This document shows positions 1 through 7,886 of a stretch of DNA of 43,310 nt, piece after piece. The stretch comes from Flavobacteriaceae bacterium (GTDB lineage: Bacteria > Bacteroidota > Bacteroidia > Flavobacteriales > Flavobacteriaceae). Location of the stretch: contig JANQMD010000060.1 of NCBI GenBank assembly GCA_028280265.1, forward strand, positions 1-43,310, read 5' to 3'. The notes under the pieces were generated by a model. The model saw only the letters and a list, made by a program, of their open reading frames with translations, had not been told where the DNA came from and searched no databases. Made by a program: the position numbers and the translations under genes. Each line of letters starts with the position of its first letter. The first letter of the stretch is position 1.

Positions 1-26
1 AGAAACCTATTGATATTCATTTTTGC

Positions 27-55
27 CTTCACTTCGACAAGCTCAGTGTGACAGA
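27..55. repeat. Dispersed flavobacterial intergenic repeat (partial)
   Basis: The stretch contains cttcgacaagctcagtgtg, one of the standard arms of the short intergenic repeats scattered through Flavobacteriaceae genomes. Related arms are seen in this window near 17353-17405, 22331-22378 and 26385-26414. No coding role is apparent. Confidence 0.5.
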
Positions 56-112
56 AGCAAAAACGAATCAAAAAAGTCAAGACTGATGAAAAAATCTAAA
101 AAAACTACAGAA

Positions 113-278
113 TCACCATCCATAGATGGAAAGAACTCTCTCTATTTCATTGGGATCAAACAGCTTTCCATCTTCTATCCAACCCTGCTTCTTTGTTTTT
201 CAAGATTTTTTTCAATAGATCGTTTGCTTTATTGAGATACTTCGCCTCAATCATTTTTCCTATTATTTTCCAATTCAT
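113..278 (-). pseudogene. Frameshifted gene remnant, family unknown
   Basis: On the minus strand an ATG at 278 opens a lysine-rich helical stretch beginning MNWKIIGKMIEAKYLNKAND. That frame stops early (about position 150), but a frame switch near the A-rich stretch around 180 continues as a protein-like segment ending in DPNEIERVLSIYGW with a stop at 113-115. Two protein-like halves in different frames, split by homopolymer-rich DNA, suggest a decayed gene. I do not recognise the family. The rest of 1-470 shows no supportable gene; the plus-strand ORF at 23-235 has unconvincing composition. Confidence 0.3.
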
Positions 279-472
279 GGAATGAGCGTATTTCAGTCTG
301 TTTGAAGATTGCTGTGCAAGATGAGTTACTGAAATACAATGAAATGAATTGATTGAAAATAAAGAAAAAGGATTGCAGCTAGATTTTTTGTCACTTTTTC
401 ATCATGGAAAAAGTGGAAAGAAAAAGAAACACAACAATTGATCTTGATCCCTAGTTTCACAATCTCATAAAC

Positions 473-497
473 AAAAAAACCACCTATTGGTGGTTTT
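473..497 (-). terminator. Intrinsic terminator downstream of tRNA-Pro
   Basis: A 9-bp perfect stem (aaaaccacc at 476-484, ggtggtttt at 489-497) with a tatt loop is followed on the minus strand by a T tract. It lies 7 bases beyond the 3' end of the tRNA and should end its transcript. Confidence 0.8.
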
Positions 498-503
498 CAT
501 TTG

Positions 504-578
504 TCGGGATGAGAGGATTCGAACCTCCGATCTCTGGTCCCCCAGACCAGCACTTTAACCGGACTAAGCTACATCCCG
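504..578 (-). tRNA. tRNA-Pro (anticodon GGG)
   Basis: Read on the minus strand the gene starts CGGGATGTAGC and ends CATCCCGA, giving a perfect 7-bp acceptor stem and discriminator A. The anticodon arm is CTGGT / ACCAG closing the loop CTGGGGG, so bases 34-36 are GGG (reads the proline codon CCC). The T arm contains GGTTCGAATCC. The 3' CCA is not encoded. Confidence 0.95.
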
Positions 579-590
579 AATTTAGGATAG

Positions 591-622
591 CAAATATAGA
601 ATTCCCAATACAAATGAGCAAA
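591..622 (-). promoter_or_regulatory. Bacteroidetes-type promoter of tRNA-Pro
   Basis: A minus-strand -7 box TATATTTG (598-591) matches TAnnTTTG exactly, with a -33 TTTG at 622-619 spaced 20 bases away. It sits 13 bases upstream of the tRNA 5' end. Confidence 0.65.
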
Positions 623-686
623 AAAAGCGCGGATGAAATCAGTGTCTAAAAATGGTTATTTATATTTAAAGCCTTAAAAGACATTC

Positions 687-2969
687 ATGAAAACGAATAT
701 TCTCAATTCCTGTTTTTTTGCAATACTTATGGTTGCTTTTAGCATGTGCAAAAATCAACAGCTTTCTCAAAACTCATCTGTAGATCAAAAAGTAGACTCT
801 TTACTATCATTAATGACCCTCGAAGAAAAGGTTGGGCAAATGAATCAGTACAGTAACTTTTGGGACATTACCGGGCCCGCTCCTAAAACAGGAAGTGCTG
901 CAGAGCAATACGATCATCTGGCAAAAGGAATGGTGGGTTCTATGTTGAATGTTACAGGTGTAGAGAATATCAAAGCACTGCAAAAGATTGTCGTAGAAAA
1001 ATCGAGATTAGGCATTCCACTCATCATTGGTTTTGACGTGGTTCACGGATATAAAACTGTATCTCCTATCCCCATTGCAGAAGCGGCCAGCTGGGACTTA
1101 GAAGCCATTGAGCAATCTGCAAGAAATGCTGCAAAAGAAGCAGCTGCAGACGGCATCAACTGGACTTTTGCTCCGATGGTAGACATTTCCAGAGACCCCA
1201 GATGGGGAAGAGTTATGGAAGGTTCAGGTGAAGACCCTTATTTTGGAAGTTTGGTAGCCGTAGCCAGAGTGAAAGGATTTCAAGGAGATGATTTGTCTGA
1301 TGTAAGCACCATTGCCGCATGCGCAAAACATTTTGCTTCTTATGGCCTTGCCGAAGGAGGTAGAGATTACAACACAGTTGATGTGGGAGAATTTACTTTA
1401 CACAACATCATTTTTCCTCCTTTCAAAGCAGCATCCGAAGCTGGTGTAAAAACCTTTATGAATGCTTTTAATGAATTGAATGGCATACCTGCAACTGGAA
1501 ATGCGTATTTGTTAAGAGATATTTTAAAAGATCAATGGGGTTACAATGGCTTTGTCATTTCCGATTGGGATTCTATGGGAGAAATGGTCGCACATGGATA
1601 TGCCAAAGATGATGAACAAGCTGCTTTACTTTCAGTACAAGCGGGTTCTGATATGGATATGCAGTCTTATGTCTATAGAAATCATTTAGTTGATTTGGTA
1701 AAAAATGGCAAGGTAAAAGAAGCATTGGTAGATGATGCTGTTCGAAGAATTTTAAAAGTAAAGTTTGAACTAGGTTTGTTTGATGATCCTTATAAATATT
1801 GTGATCCTGAAAGAGCCAAACAAGTAATTGAGAGTACAGAAATTAGTGATGGCATGTTAGACATGGCGAAAAAATCAATCGTCTTGCTTAAAAATGAAAA
1901 TCAATTATTACCTCTGAAAAAAAATGGGCTTAACATTGCTGTAATTGGTGATTTAGCAGATGATAAAACGAGTCCTCTTGGAAGTTGGCGATTGGCCTCT
2001 GAAGATGAGACAGCAGTTTCTGTTATTGAAGGACTTAAAAAAGTTTCTGGGAATACGATTACCTATGTACCAGGTCCAAAATTGTACAATTCAGCTCAGT
2101 TTACTCAAGAGGTCGAATTAAATACTACGGATCGATCTGGTTTTTCTCAAGCTGTAAATGCTGCCAGAAACAAAGATGTTGTTATTATGGTATTGGGAGA
2201 AGTTGGTTTTCAGTCTGGAGAATCAAGAAGCAGTACCAATTTAGATTTGCCGGGCTTACAACAAGAATTGTTAGAAGCTGTATACAAAGTCAACAAAAAT
2301 ATTGTTTTGGTTTTGATGAATGGTAGGCCTTTAACAATCAATTGGGCAGATGAGAACATCCCCTCCATTTTGGAAACTTGGCAATTGGGAACCAGAAGTG
2401 GTGATGCTGTAACTCAAGTGTTGTATGGAGATTACAATCCAAGTGGTAAGTTACCCATGACTTTTCCAAAAAGTGTCGGACAAATTCCCCTTTACTACAA
2501 TCATAAAAATACGGGAAGACCCACAGAACCTAATCCCAAAATGGTATTCTGGTCTCATTATCAGGATGAATCCAACGATCCTTTGTATCCTTTTGGGCAT
2601 GGATTAAGCTATACTACTTTTCAATACGACAATATCAATTTAAGTGCTCCCTCTTTCAAAAAAGATGGTTCTATTAATGTTTCTTTCGATCTAAAAAATA
2701 CAGGAAAATACGAAGGAAAAGAAGTAGCACAGCTATATATTCGTGATTTAGTAGGAAGTGTTACAAGGCCCGTAAAAGAATTGAAAGGTTTTCAATTGAT
2801 AACATTGAAATCTGGAGAATCTAAAACAATCACTTTTACCATTGATGCAAAACTGCTGGAGTTCTATACTGCTAACCGAAGGTTTGAATCTGAATCGGGT
2901 GATTTTGAAGTATTTATCGGCGGAAGTTCAAACACCTCTTTAAAAGCAGCATTTTCTCTGGAAGATTAG
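687..2969 (+). CDS. bglX: Beta-glucosidase, glycoside hydrolase family 3
   Basis: This 760-residue protein is a full-length GH3 enzyme of the BglX type, expected to release glucose from the non-reducing ends of beta-glucosides in the periplasm. A hydrophobic N-terminal leader precedes a possible lipobox ending in Cys21. The N-terminal TIM barrel carries KHFASYG and GFVISDWDSMGEM; Asp293 in SDWD is the expected catalytic nucleophile. A second alpha/beta domain contains VLGEVGFQSGESRS, and a fibronectin III-like C-terminal domain contains GKEVAQLYIRD. No PA14 insertion is seen. The gene stands alone on the plus strand and its stop codon overlaps that of the convergent photolyase gene by 4 bases. 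Function is secure at family level; the exact sugar is not. Confidence 0.93.
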   Translation: MKTNILNSCFFAILMVAFSMCKNQQLSQNSSVDQKVDSLLSLMTLEEKVGQMNQYSNFWDITGPAPKTGSAAEQYDHLAKGMVGSMLNVTGVENIKALQKIVVEKSRLGIPLIIGFDVVHGYKTVSPIPIAEAASWDLEAIEQSARNAAKEAAADGINWTFAPMVDISRDPRWGRVMEGSGEDPYFGSLVAVARVKGFQGDDLSDVSTIAACAKHFASYGLAEGGRDYNTVDVGEFTLHNIIFPPFKAASEAGVKTFMNAFNELNGIPATGNAYLLRDILKDQWGYNGFVISDWDSMGEMVAHGYAKDDEQAALLSVQAGSDMDMQSYVYRNHLVDLVKNGKVKEALVDDAVRRILKVKFELGLFDDPYKYCDPERAKQVIESTEISDGMLDMAKKSIVLLKNENQLLPLKKNGLNIAVIGDLADDKTSPLGSWRLASEDETAVSVIEGLKKVSGNTITYVPGPKLYNSAQFTQEVELNTTDRSGFSQAVNAARNKDVVIMVLGEVGFQSGESRSSTNLDLPGLQQELLEAVYKVNKNIVLVLMNGRPLTINWADENIPSILETWQLGTRSGDAVTQVLYGDYNPSGKLPMTFPKSVGQIPLYYNHKNTGRPTEPNPKMVFWSHYQDESNDPLYPFGHGLSYTTFQYDNINLSAPSFKKDGSINVSFDLKNTGKYEGKEVAQLYIRDLVGSVTRPVKELKGFQLITLKSGESKTITFTIDAKLLEFYTANRRFESESGDFEVFIGGSSNTSLKAAFSLED

Positions 2970-4258
2970 TTAAGAGCTTCTTTGTAAGTTTTTAGACAGC
3001 GTTCTCTGGCAAATTTATGATCAACCACAGGTTGAGCATAGGTCAACTCTTGAAATTCTGGCACCCATTTCTTCACATACTGAAGCTGTTTATCAAACTT
3101 TTGTATTTGGCTCGTGGGATTGAATATTCTAAAATAGGGTGCTGCATCTACTCCACAACCTGCAACCCATTGCCAATTACCCACATTGCTGGACATCTCA
3201 TAGTCATGAAGCTTTTCTGCAAAGTAAGCCTCTCCCCATCTCCAATCTATTAATAAGTGTTTGCAAAGAAAGCTCCCAACCAGCATTCGGACTCTATTGT
3301 GCATGAATCCAGTCTGATTTAATTGTCTCATTCCAGCATCTACCAGTGGAAATCCTGTATTTCCTTCACACCATTTTTTAAATTCATCTTCGTTATTTCG
3401 CCATACAATACGATCGTATTTAGGCTTAAATGCCTTATCAACTGTATGTGGAAAATGCCATAAAATCTGCATGAAAAACTCCCTCCAAATCAATTCTTTT
3501 AGAAAGGTTGGATTGTCTTCTTTCTTTGCCTTTTTTACCATTTCTCTTACACTCACAGTACCAAATCGAAGATGAGGCCCCAATTTAGAGGTTTGGTCTA
3601 AAGCAGGAAAGTTTCTGGTATCCTCGTATTCTTGTATCAACTTAGAACTCACAATATACTCTGGAACAGGCGTTTGAGTGGTTTCGAATCCAATGTCACT
3701 TAAACTTAATAACGAGCTACTTTTCCTTTTAATACAATGCTCTAATAAATTCTCAGAATCAGTTGTTTCTGGAGTTTGATAATTCTCCAACCATTTTCTT
3801 GAGTAAGGTGTATACACCACGTATGGAGTTCCATCGGCTTTTATAATGTCGTCTTTTTCAAAAATGACTTGGTCTTTGTAGGTGTGAAATGTGATGTTTT
3901 TTGTTTTCAAAAAACTTTCTATCTCCCTGTCTCTTTGCTCTGCATAAGGCTCGTAATCGTGATTTGTATATACAGATGTTACATCCCAATCTTTGATAAT
4001 GGATTGAAATACTTCAATTGGCTTTCCATAAAAAACATGCATCCCCGATTCAACAGTCTTTAATTGATCATTCATTACATTCAATTGCTTATGAATGAAG
4101 TTGACTCTTGCATCATCTTGAGGTAACTTGTCTAGAATTTCTTTGTCAAAAATAAATATAGGAAGTACATTCTTATACTCTTTCAATGCGTGGTACAATC
4201 CTACATTGTCGTGAAACCTCAAATCTCTACGAAACCAGAAAAGCGTAACAGAATCCAT
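2966..4258 (-). CDS. phrB: Deoxyribodipyrimidine photolyase (CPD, class I type)
   Basis: This 430-residue flavoprotein should use blue light to split cyclobutane pyrimidine dimers. It begins with the family signature TLFWFRRDLRFHDN (antenna-binding Rossmann domain) and has the C-terminal FAD-binding domain with NTGFPLVDAGMRQL and MHNRVRMLVGSFL. The segment NVGNWQWVAGCGVDAAPYF keeps Asn358 and Trp362, which correspond by alignment to E. coli Asn378 (near flavin N5) and Trp382 (electron-transfer triad), so this member looks fully catalytic. It is the last gene of the light-response island, 2 bases after the SRPBCC gene, and its stop overlaps the convergent GH3 gene. It is the least divergent of the four photolyase-family genes in the window. 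Confidence 0.93.
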   Translation of the reverse strand: MDSVTLFWFRRDLRFHDNVGLYHALKEYKNVLPIFIFDKEILDKLPQDDARVNFIHKQLNVMNDQLKTVESGMHVFYGKPIEVFQSIIKDWDVTSVYTNHDYEPYAEQRDREIESFLKTKNITFHTYKDQVIFEKDDIIKADGTPYVVYTPYSRKWLENYQTPETTDSENLLEHCIKRKSSSLLSLSDIGFETTQTPVPEYIVSSKLIQEYEDTRNFPALDQTSKLGPHLRFGTVSVREMVKKAKKEDNPTFLKELIWREFFMQILWHFPHTVDKAFKPKYDRIVWRNNEDEFKKWCEGNTGFPLVDAGMRQLNQTGFMHNRVRMLVGSFLCKHLLIDWRWGEAYFAEKLHDYEMSSNVGNWQWVAGCGVDAAPYFRIFNPTSQIQKFDKQLQYVKKWVPEFQELTYAQPVVDHKFARERCLKTYKEALN

Positions 4259-4260
4259 GA

Positions 4261-4731
4261 TTATCCTTTTTTGTATTCGCCAAATAATTCTACAAGCTTC
4301 TTTTGTCGGTATTTAAAAATTTCTTCCAATTTGGGTTTTACGATAAATGGATGCACCAGTTGACCAAGAAAACCAAAAGGCACTTTGTAGTCGATAATAT
4401 CTTCCATTTCTACTCCTCCATCAATAGCTTTTATAAAATGCTTATGGTGCCACAAGGCATAGGGACCAAATCGTTGTTCATCTACAAAGTATTTTTTATC
4501 AACCACATGCGTAATTTCGGTAACCCACTTTGTCTTAATTCCCATGATAGGTGTTACAATATATTGAATGATTTGACCTGGATACATGGGTCTGTCTGCT
4601 CCAGATAATATATCGAAGCTCATATAATCTGGTGTAATTGTTTTTAAATTCCCAGGGCTAGATAAAAATTCCCATGCCTCATCGATAGAAATAGGGAGGT
4701 TTTGTTTTTTATGAAGTTGGTATATTTTCAT
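4261..4731 (-). CDS. SRPBCC family ligand-binding protein
   Basis: This 156-residue protein has the START/polyketide-cyclase-like pattern: a basic N-terminal strand, the helix SIDEAWEFLSSPGNLKTITP, then alternating strands ending in a long C-terminal helix. Such domains bind hydrophobic ligands in a deep cavity; the ligand here is unknown. No signal peptide is visible, so it should be cytoplasmic. It sits between tspO and the photolyase gene with 1-2 base gaps, clearly in one operon. SRPBCC proteins beside photolyase genes are familiar in light-induced clusters of other bacteria (recalled knowledge, not checked). Confidence 0.8.
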   Translation of the reverse strand: MKIYQLHKKQNLPISIDEAWEFLSSPGNLKTITPDYMSFDILSGADRPMYPGQIIQYIVTPIMGIKTKWVTEITHVVDKKYFVDEQRFGPYALWHHKHFIKAIDGGVEMEDIIDYKVPFGFLGQLVHPFIVKPKLEEIFKYRQKKLVELFGEYKKG

Positions 4732-4732
4732 G

Positions 4733-5194
4733 CTAATTATGAACTAGGATGTATAGGTTTAAAGAAGTTGCGATGCACAACCAAATCATGTAAGGCAACA
4801 GTAAATAGCTTTTTCTCTTCTGTTCTTTGTAGAAGGTAAAGAAGAAATAAAAAATCAATGCTGTTAGTAAAGTGATTATTATTTGCCCTAGCAAGACTTG
4901 ATGTTGATTGAAAAAAATATAATTCCAACTTACATTGAAAATTACTTGAATAATATATAATGAGAGCTTTTTATCATTGTATTTTTTCGTGAACAAATAC
5001 ATCAGATAGATTGAAAAACAAATCATGATAACTGTCCAAGCCGCTCCAAAAACCCAGCCTGGAGGAGTCCAAGGCGCTTTGGATAAATTTTGATACCACG
5101 CTGTTTGTGGACCATTGTTCATCAACCAATTTCCAATGGCTAAACCTCCAAAATTGATTATTAAAAATAAGATAAGATACTTCGCTTTTTGCAT
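4733..5194 (-). CDS. tspO: TspO/MBR family tryptophan-rich sensory protein
   Basis: A 153-residue integral membrane protein with five predicted helices, the TspO/peripheral benzodiazepine receptor fold. Diagnostic motifs are WYQNLSKAPWTPPGWVFGAA near residue 33 and NVSWNYIFF near residue 88. Bacterial TspO proteins bind porphyrins and are linked to tetrapyrrole homeostasis and photo-oxidative stress, which suits its place in a photolyase operon. The start ATG at 5194 gives the usual family length. Overlapping reading frames in this region have no family resemblance. Confidence 0.9.
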   Translation of the reverse strand: MQKAKYLILFLIINFGGLAIGNWLMNNGPQTAWYQNLSKAPWTPPGWVFGAAWTVIMICFSIYLMYLFTKKYNDKKLSLYIIQVIFNVSWNYIFFNQHQVLLGQIIITLLTALIFYFFFTFYKEQKRKSYLLLPYMIWLCIATSLNLYILVHN

Positions 5195-5198
5195 ACAA

Positions 5199-5369
5199 CT
5201 ATTGTTGTTGAATCTGATCTATCTTTTTTAGAATCTCATCAGCCTCAAGGTATTTTTGATCACTCGCTTTTCTGTCAATCGATTGTAGATCATAGCCTTC
5301 TTTCATTTTTTTCTTGTACAGGTACTGAAGTTTTTCTTCTTCTGTTTTCTTTTTAAAAATCCCAAACAT
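5199..5369 (-). CDS. Small Lacal_2735-like (DUF6435) protein
   Basis: A 56-residue ORF starts with ATG at 5369 (MFGIFKKKTEEEKLQYLYKK) and ends with TAG at 5199. The opening MFG(I/L)FKKK, the charged helix, and the SIDRKASDQKYLEADEILKK helix resemble the short flavobacterial family named after Lacal_2735. Function is unknown. It is highly charged, has no signal peptide, and fills the gap between glutathione peroxidase (11 bases upstream) and tspO (4 bases downstream), so it is very likely a real operon member. Assignment rests on recalled family sequence. Confidence 0.72.
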   Translation of the reverse strand: MFGIFKKKTEEEKLQYLYKKKMKEGYDLQSIDRKASDQKYLEADEILKKIDQIQQQ

Positions 5370-5380
5370 TTGTTGTAAAT

Positions 5381-5932
5381 TTATTTTGTGGTGACTTCGA
5401 GATGCTTTAAAATTCGATTACTTGTTGGCTTGGTTATAGAGAGGTAATAATCAACAAAAGCTCCATTTTCATCAATCAAATACTTCTGAAAATTCCATTT
5501 TACACTGGAGCTTTTCTTTCCATTCTTAGATTTATTAGTTAACCACTTATATAGTGGATGCTGTTGACTTCCCTTTACATCAATCTTCTCAGTCATCGGA
5601 AAAGTAACGCCATAATTGAATTCACAGAATTGTTCTATTTCATTAGAGCTTCCAGGTTCCTGACTTCCAAATTGATTGCAAGGAACACCAATTACAACAA
5701 GCTTATCTTCATATTTCTCATACAATTTTTGAAGTTCTTTGTACTGTGGCGTAAACCCGCATTTAGAAGCCACATTGACAAAAAGTATTTTTTTGCCTTT
5801 ATATTTAGATAAATTTAATGTTTTACCTTGAAGTGTTTTTATGTTAATATCGTATACAGAACCTGATGGAGTTACAGGATTGGAATTATTATTTATAGGA
5901 AGTGATTTTATAAAAACAGCTATCGGGTTCAT
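5381..5932 (-). CDS. Glutathione peroxidase (thioredoxin-fold hydroperoxidase)
   Basis: This 183-residue protein reduces hydroperoxides. All catalytic-tetrad positions are visible: peroxidatic Cys58 in VNVASKCGFTPQY, Gln87 in GVPCNQFGSQEPG, and Trp146/Asn147 in VKWNFQKYL. The active residue is cysteine, not selenocysteine, so in bacteria thioredoxin is the likelier reductant. The N-terminal 20 residues extend past the core fold and may be a loose membrane-proximal segment rather than a clear signal peptide. It lies 1 base after the SDR gene and is probably part of the defence against photochemically made peroxides. Confidence 0.92.
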   Translation of the reverse strand: MNPIAVFIKSLPINNNSNPVTPSGSVYDINIKTLQGKTLNLSKYKGKKILFVNVASKCGFTPQYKELQKLYEKYEDKLVVIGVPCNQFGSQEPGSSNEIEQFCEFNYGVTFPMTEKIDVKGSQQHPLYKWLTNKSKNGKKSSSVKWNFQKYLIDENGAFVDYYLSITKPTSNRILKHLEVTTK

Positions 5933-5933
5933 A

Positions 5934-6617
5934 TTATATTTTAAATGTTACAATTCCACAGTCCATCTCGAATACTTGTCCAGAAATTGATTTCGATTTG
6001 TCTGAAATTAAGAATTGAGCCATATCAGCCACCTCTTCTGGATTCAGATATTTTTTAAGAGGATGACGCTGTACAATGTTTTCAATCATTTTATCATTCC
6101 TCAAAAGCTTTGATGCTAATTCGGTGTCTGTAACCGTCGGAGCAATGGCATTCACACGAATCGTTGGAGCCAGTTCAGCTCCCAAAGATTTTGCAAGCCC
6201 CTCTACAGCAGATTTAGCAGCTGCAACACTTGCATGAAATGGCATTCCTAACTTGGAAGCTACAGTACTGAACAAAACCACAGAAGGATTTTCTCCTTTC
6301 TTTAATTGGGGTAAGTACCGTTGCACAGCTCTTACAGCTCCAATAACATTGATTTCAAAATCATTCCTAAAATCGTCTAGTTTAAGGCGAGAAATTGGTT
6401 TTAAATTAATACTCCCTGGACAATAAATTAAAGAATCAACATTTTCAATCTCTGGCAGGTCGTTAACCAACACATCACAGGTGTGATGTGTAAGGTTAAC
6501 ATGGCTTATTTTAGGGGATGATCTGCTTATGTTGATAATTTGATTTTCATCAACCAGGTTTTTAAGGATGGAAAAACCAATTCCTTTACTTCCGCCTACT
6601 ATGACAATTTTTCGCAT
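5934..6617 (-). CDS. SDR family protein lacking the catalytic tyrosine
   Basis: This 227-residue protein has the Rossmann motif GGSKGIGFS (residues 8-16), a Ser117 in VVLFSTVASK, and the C-terminal substrate-binding region RVNAIAPTVTDTELASKL. The usual YxxxK active site reads VAAAK (131-135): the lysine is present but the tyrosine is valine. Standard tyrosine-dependent reduction is therefore doubtful; it may bind NAD(P)H without classical catalysis or use another residue. It lies 1 base downstream of a 75-residue gene and 1 base upstream of glutathione peroxidase, inside the photolyase operon. Substrate unknown. Confidence 0.85.
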   Translation of the reverse strand: MRKIVIVGGSKGIGFSILKNLVDENQIINISRSSPKISHVNLTHHTCDVLVNDLPEIENVDSLIYCPGSINLKPISRLKLDDFRNDFEINVIGAVRAVQRYLPQLKKGENPSVVLFSTVASKLGMPFHASVAAAKSAVEGLAKSLGAELAPTIRVNAIAPTVTDTELASKLLRNDKMIENIVQRHPLKKYLNPEEVADMAQFLISDKSKSISGQVFEMDCGIVTFKI

Positions 6618-6618
6618 A

Positions 6619-6846
6619 CTAGGCAGCAGTAAGAGGACGTCCTTTTAACCTTTTTTCTATTTTTTGCTTAATCGCCGTCAATCGTTTCATTAAATCCATC
6701 AACTTAGCATCTTTGGTTTCTTTATAGACTTCATTGATTCCTAAAATCAAAGATTTTGCTTCTCTTGAAGCTAGAATTCGATCACTTGTAGTGACAAACT
6801 TGTGCTTTCTTTGCTCAAACTCAAGTCCTTTTTCTATAATATCCAT
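6619..6846 (-). CDS. Small helical protein of unknown function
   Basis: A 75-residue, strongly charged protein with two predicted long helices and a basic tail (KIEKRLKGRPLTAA). There are no cysteines, membrane segments or signal peptide. I do not recognise the family. Gaps to folE (2 bases) and the SDR gene (1 base) show it belongs to the operon. Its small size and basic C-terminus would suit a nucleic-acid-binding or protein-partner role, but that is inference only. Confidence 0.75.
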   Translation of the reverse strand: MDIIEKGLEFEQRKHKFVTTSDRILASREAKSLILGINEVYKETKDAKLMDLMKRLTAIKQKIEKRLKGRPLTAA

Positions 6847-6848
6847 AG

Positions 6849-7550
6849 TTACTTGTTATTTATATAGTTTAACAATTCATTGATTTTTGAAGGATGATTA
6901 AATTGTCCTCCATAGTATGAGGTTACAGTTGCTGATGTATCATCTTTAATACCTCTAGACGATACGCATAAGTGCTTGGCATCTATAATGACAGCCACGT
7001 CTTCTGTTTGTAAAATATCTTTGAGTTCATTTGCAATTTGGTTTGTTAAACGCTCCTGAACTTGTGGTCTTTTTGCATAATACTGTACGATCCTATTTAA
7101 TTTAGATAATCCAATTACTTTTCCAGATGAAATGTAAGCCACATGTGCTTTGCCTATGATAGGTACAAAATGGTGTTCACAATTTGAATAAAATGTGATG
7201 TCCTTCTCTACCAGCATCTGGTTGTATTGATATTTATTATCGAACAGAGCCACTTTAGGCTTGTTTGCCGGGTTTAGCCCAGAAAAAATTTCTTCGATAT
7301 ACATTTTAGCCACTCTATCTGGGGTGCCTTTAAGAGAATCGTCTGTAAGATCCAATCCCATTACATCCATAATTTCGCTAAATAAAGCGGAAATTTTTTC
7401 TTTTTTATCTTCGTCTGAAAGTACAAAGGCATTCGGTTTCATTGGAGTTTCTAACCCTGTATACAGATGATCATCACCTACTTCTTCATGAGAAAATCCA
7501 TCCAATCTGTATCCGTTTCGCTTTTTTTGTACTAGTGTTTCTGTACTCAT
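6849..7550 (-). CDS. folE: GTP cyclohydrolase I (FolE)
   Basis: The enzyme converts GTP to dihydroneopterin triphosphate, the first step to folates and other pterins. The 233-residue protein has the T-fold core after about 55 extra N-terminal residues. Zinc ligands are visible: Cys124 and His127 in YSNCEHHFVPIIGKAHV and Cys195 in KHLCVSSRG; PDRVAKMYIEEIF is also typical. In the photolyase operon its likely job is to supply folate for the methenyltetrahydrofolate antenna, or a reduced pterin, under light stress. Whether it is the genome's only FolE cannot be seen here. Confidence 0.95.
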   Translation of the reverse strand: MSTETLVQKKRNGYRLDGFSHEEVGDDHLYTGLETPMKPNAFVLSDEDKKEKISALFSEIMDVMGLDLTDDSLKGTPDRVAKMYIEEIFSGLNPANKPKVALFDNKYQYNQMLVEKDITFYSNCEHHFVPIIGKAHVAYISSGKVIGLSKLNRIVQYYAKRPQVQERLTNQIANELKDILQTEDVAVIIDAKHLCVSSRGIKDDTSATVTSYYGGQFNHPSKINELLNYINNK

Positions 7551-7566
7551 TAGTTTGTCTTTTTTT

Positions 7567-7607
7567 AGTGCTGTTTTTAAGTAACTCTAAGCTTAAAACA
7601 AAGCACT
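7567..7607. other. Long inverted repeat between the TIGR03643 gene and folE
   Basis: The 60-base gap holds AGTGCT (7567-7572) pairing with AGCACT (7602-7607) and, inside it, gttttTaag pairing with cttaaaac, with small bulges. On the minus strand it is followed by A residues rather than T, so it is not a typical terminator. It may be an mRNA processing or translation-control hairpin ahead of folE. Confidence 0.4.
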
Positions 7608-7610
7608 ATT

Positions 7611-7886
7611 TTACCTTTTTGAAATAGAGTTGTTCGAGATTTGTCTCTGACGTGTACATTTGAAACGTCCTTTTTCAAAGTCTCTCAGTTTACTATGTTT
7701 TGTTTTTCTACCCTGAACTCTTTTCCTCCAGAGCTTAAAACTTTTAGGCTTCATTTCAGTCCTCATCAGCTCAATTACTTCTTGCTCTTTGAGTCCAAAC
7801 TGAAACTTTATGGCATCGAACGTGGTTCTGTCTTCCCATGCCATTTCAATGATTCGATCTATTACTATCACAGATAAATCATTCAT
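7611..7886 (-). CDS. DUF2805 / TIGR03643 family protein
   Basis: Starting at the internal ATG at 7886 gives a 91-residue protein beginning MNDLSVIVIDRIIEMAWEDR, which matches how the TIGR03643 (DUF2805) family begins; the longer start at 7919 would add 11 residues and deepen the overlap with the upstream gene from 8 to 41 bases. Family landmarks are MAWEDRTTFDAIKFQFGL and MRTEMKPKSFKLWRKRVQGR. The fold looks like a small helix-turn-helix with a very basic tail, so DNA binding is plausible. The family is often found beside photolyase and cryptochrome genes (recalled), but its function is unknown. Confidence 0.85.
   Translation of the reverse strand: MNDLSVIVIDRIIEMAWEDRTTFDAIKFQFGLKEQEVIELMRTEMKPKSFKLWRKRVQGRKTKHSKLRDFEKGRFKCTRQRQISNNSISKR

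Noticed and set aside
23..235. 70-residue plus-strand ORF at the left edge
   Set aside because: It runs through a dispersed repeat and opposite a more protein-like minus-strand remnant; no signal, domain or context supports it.
2966..2969. Overlapping convergent stop codons of the GH3 and photolyase genes
   Set aside because: Four-base convergent overlaps are common in compact genomes and need no special explanation.
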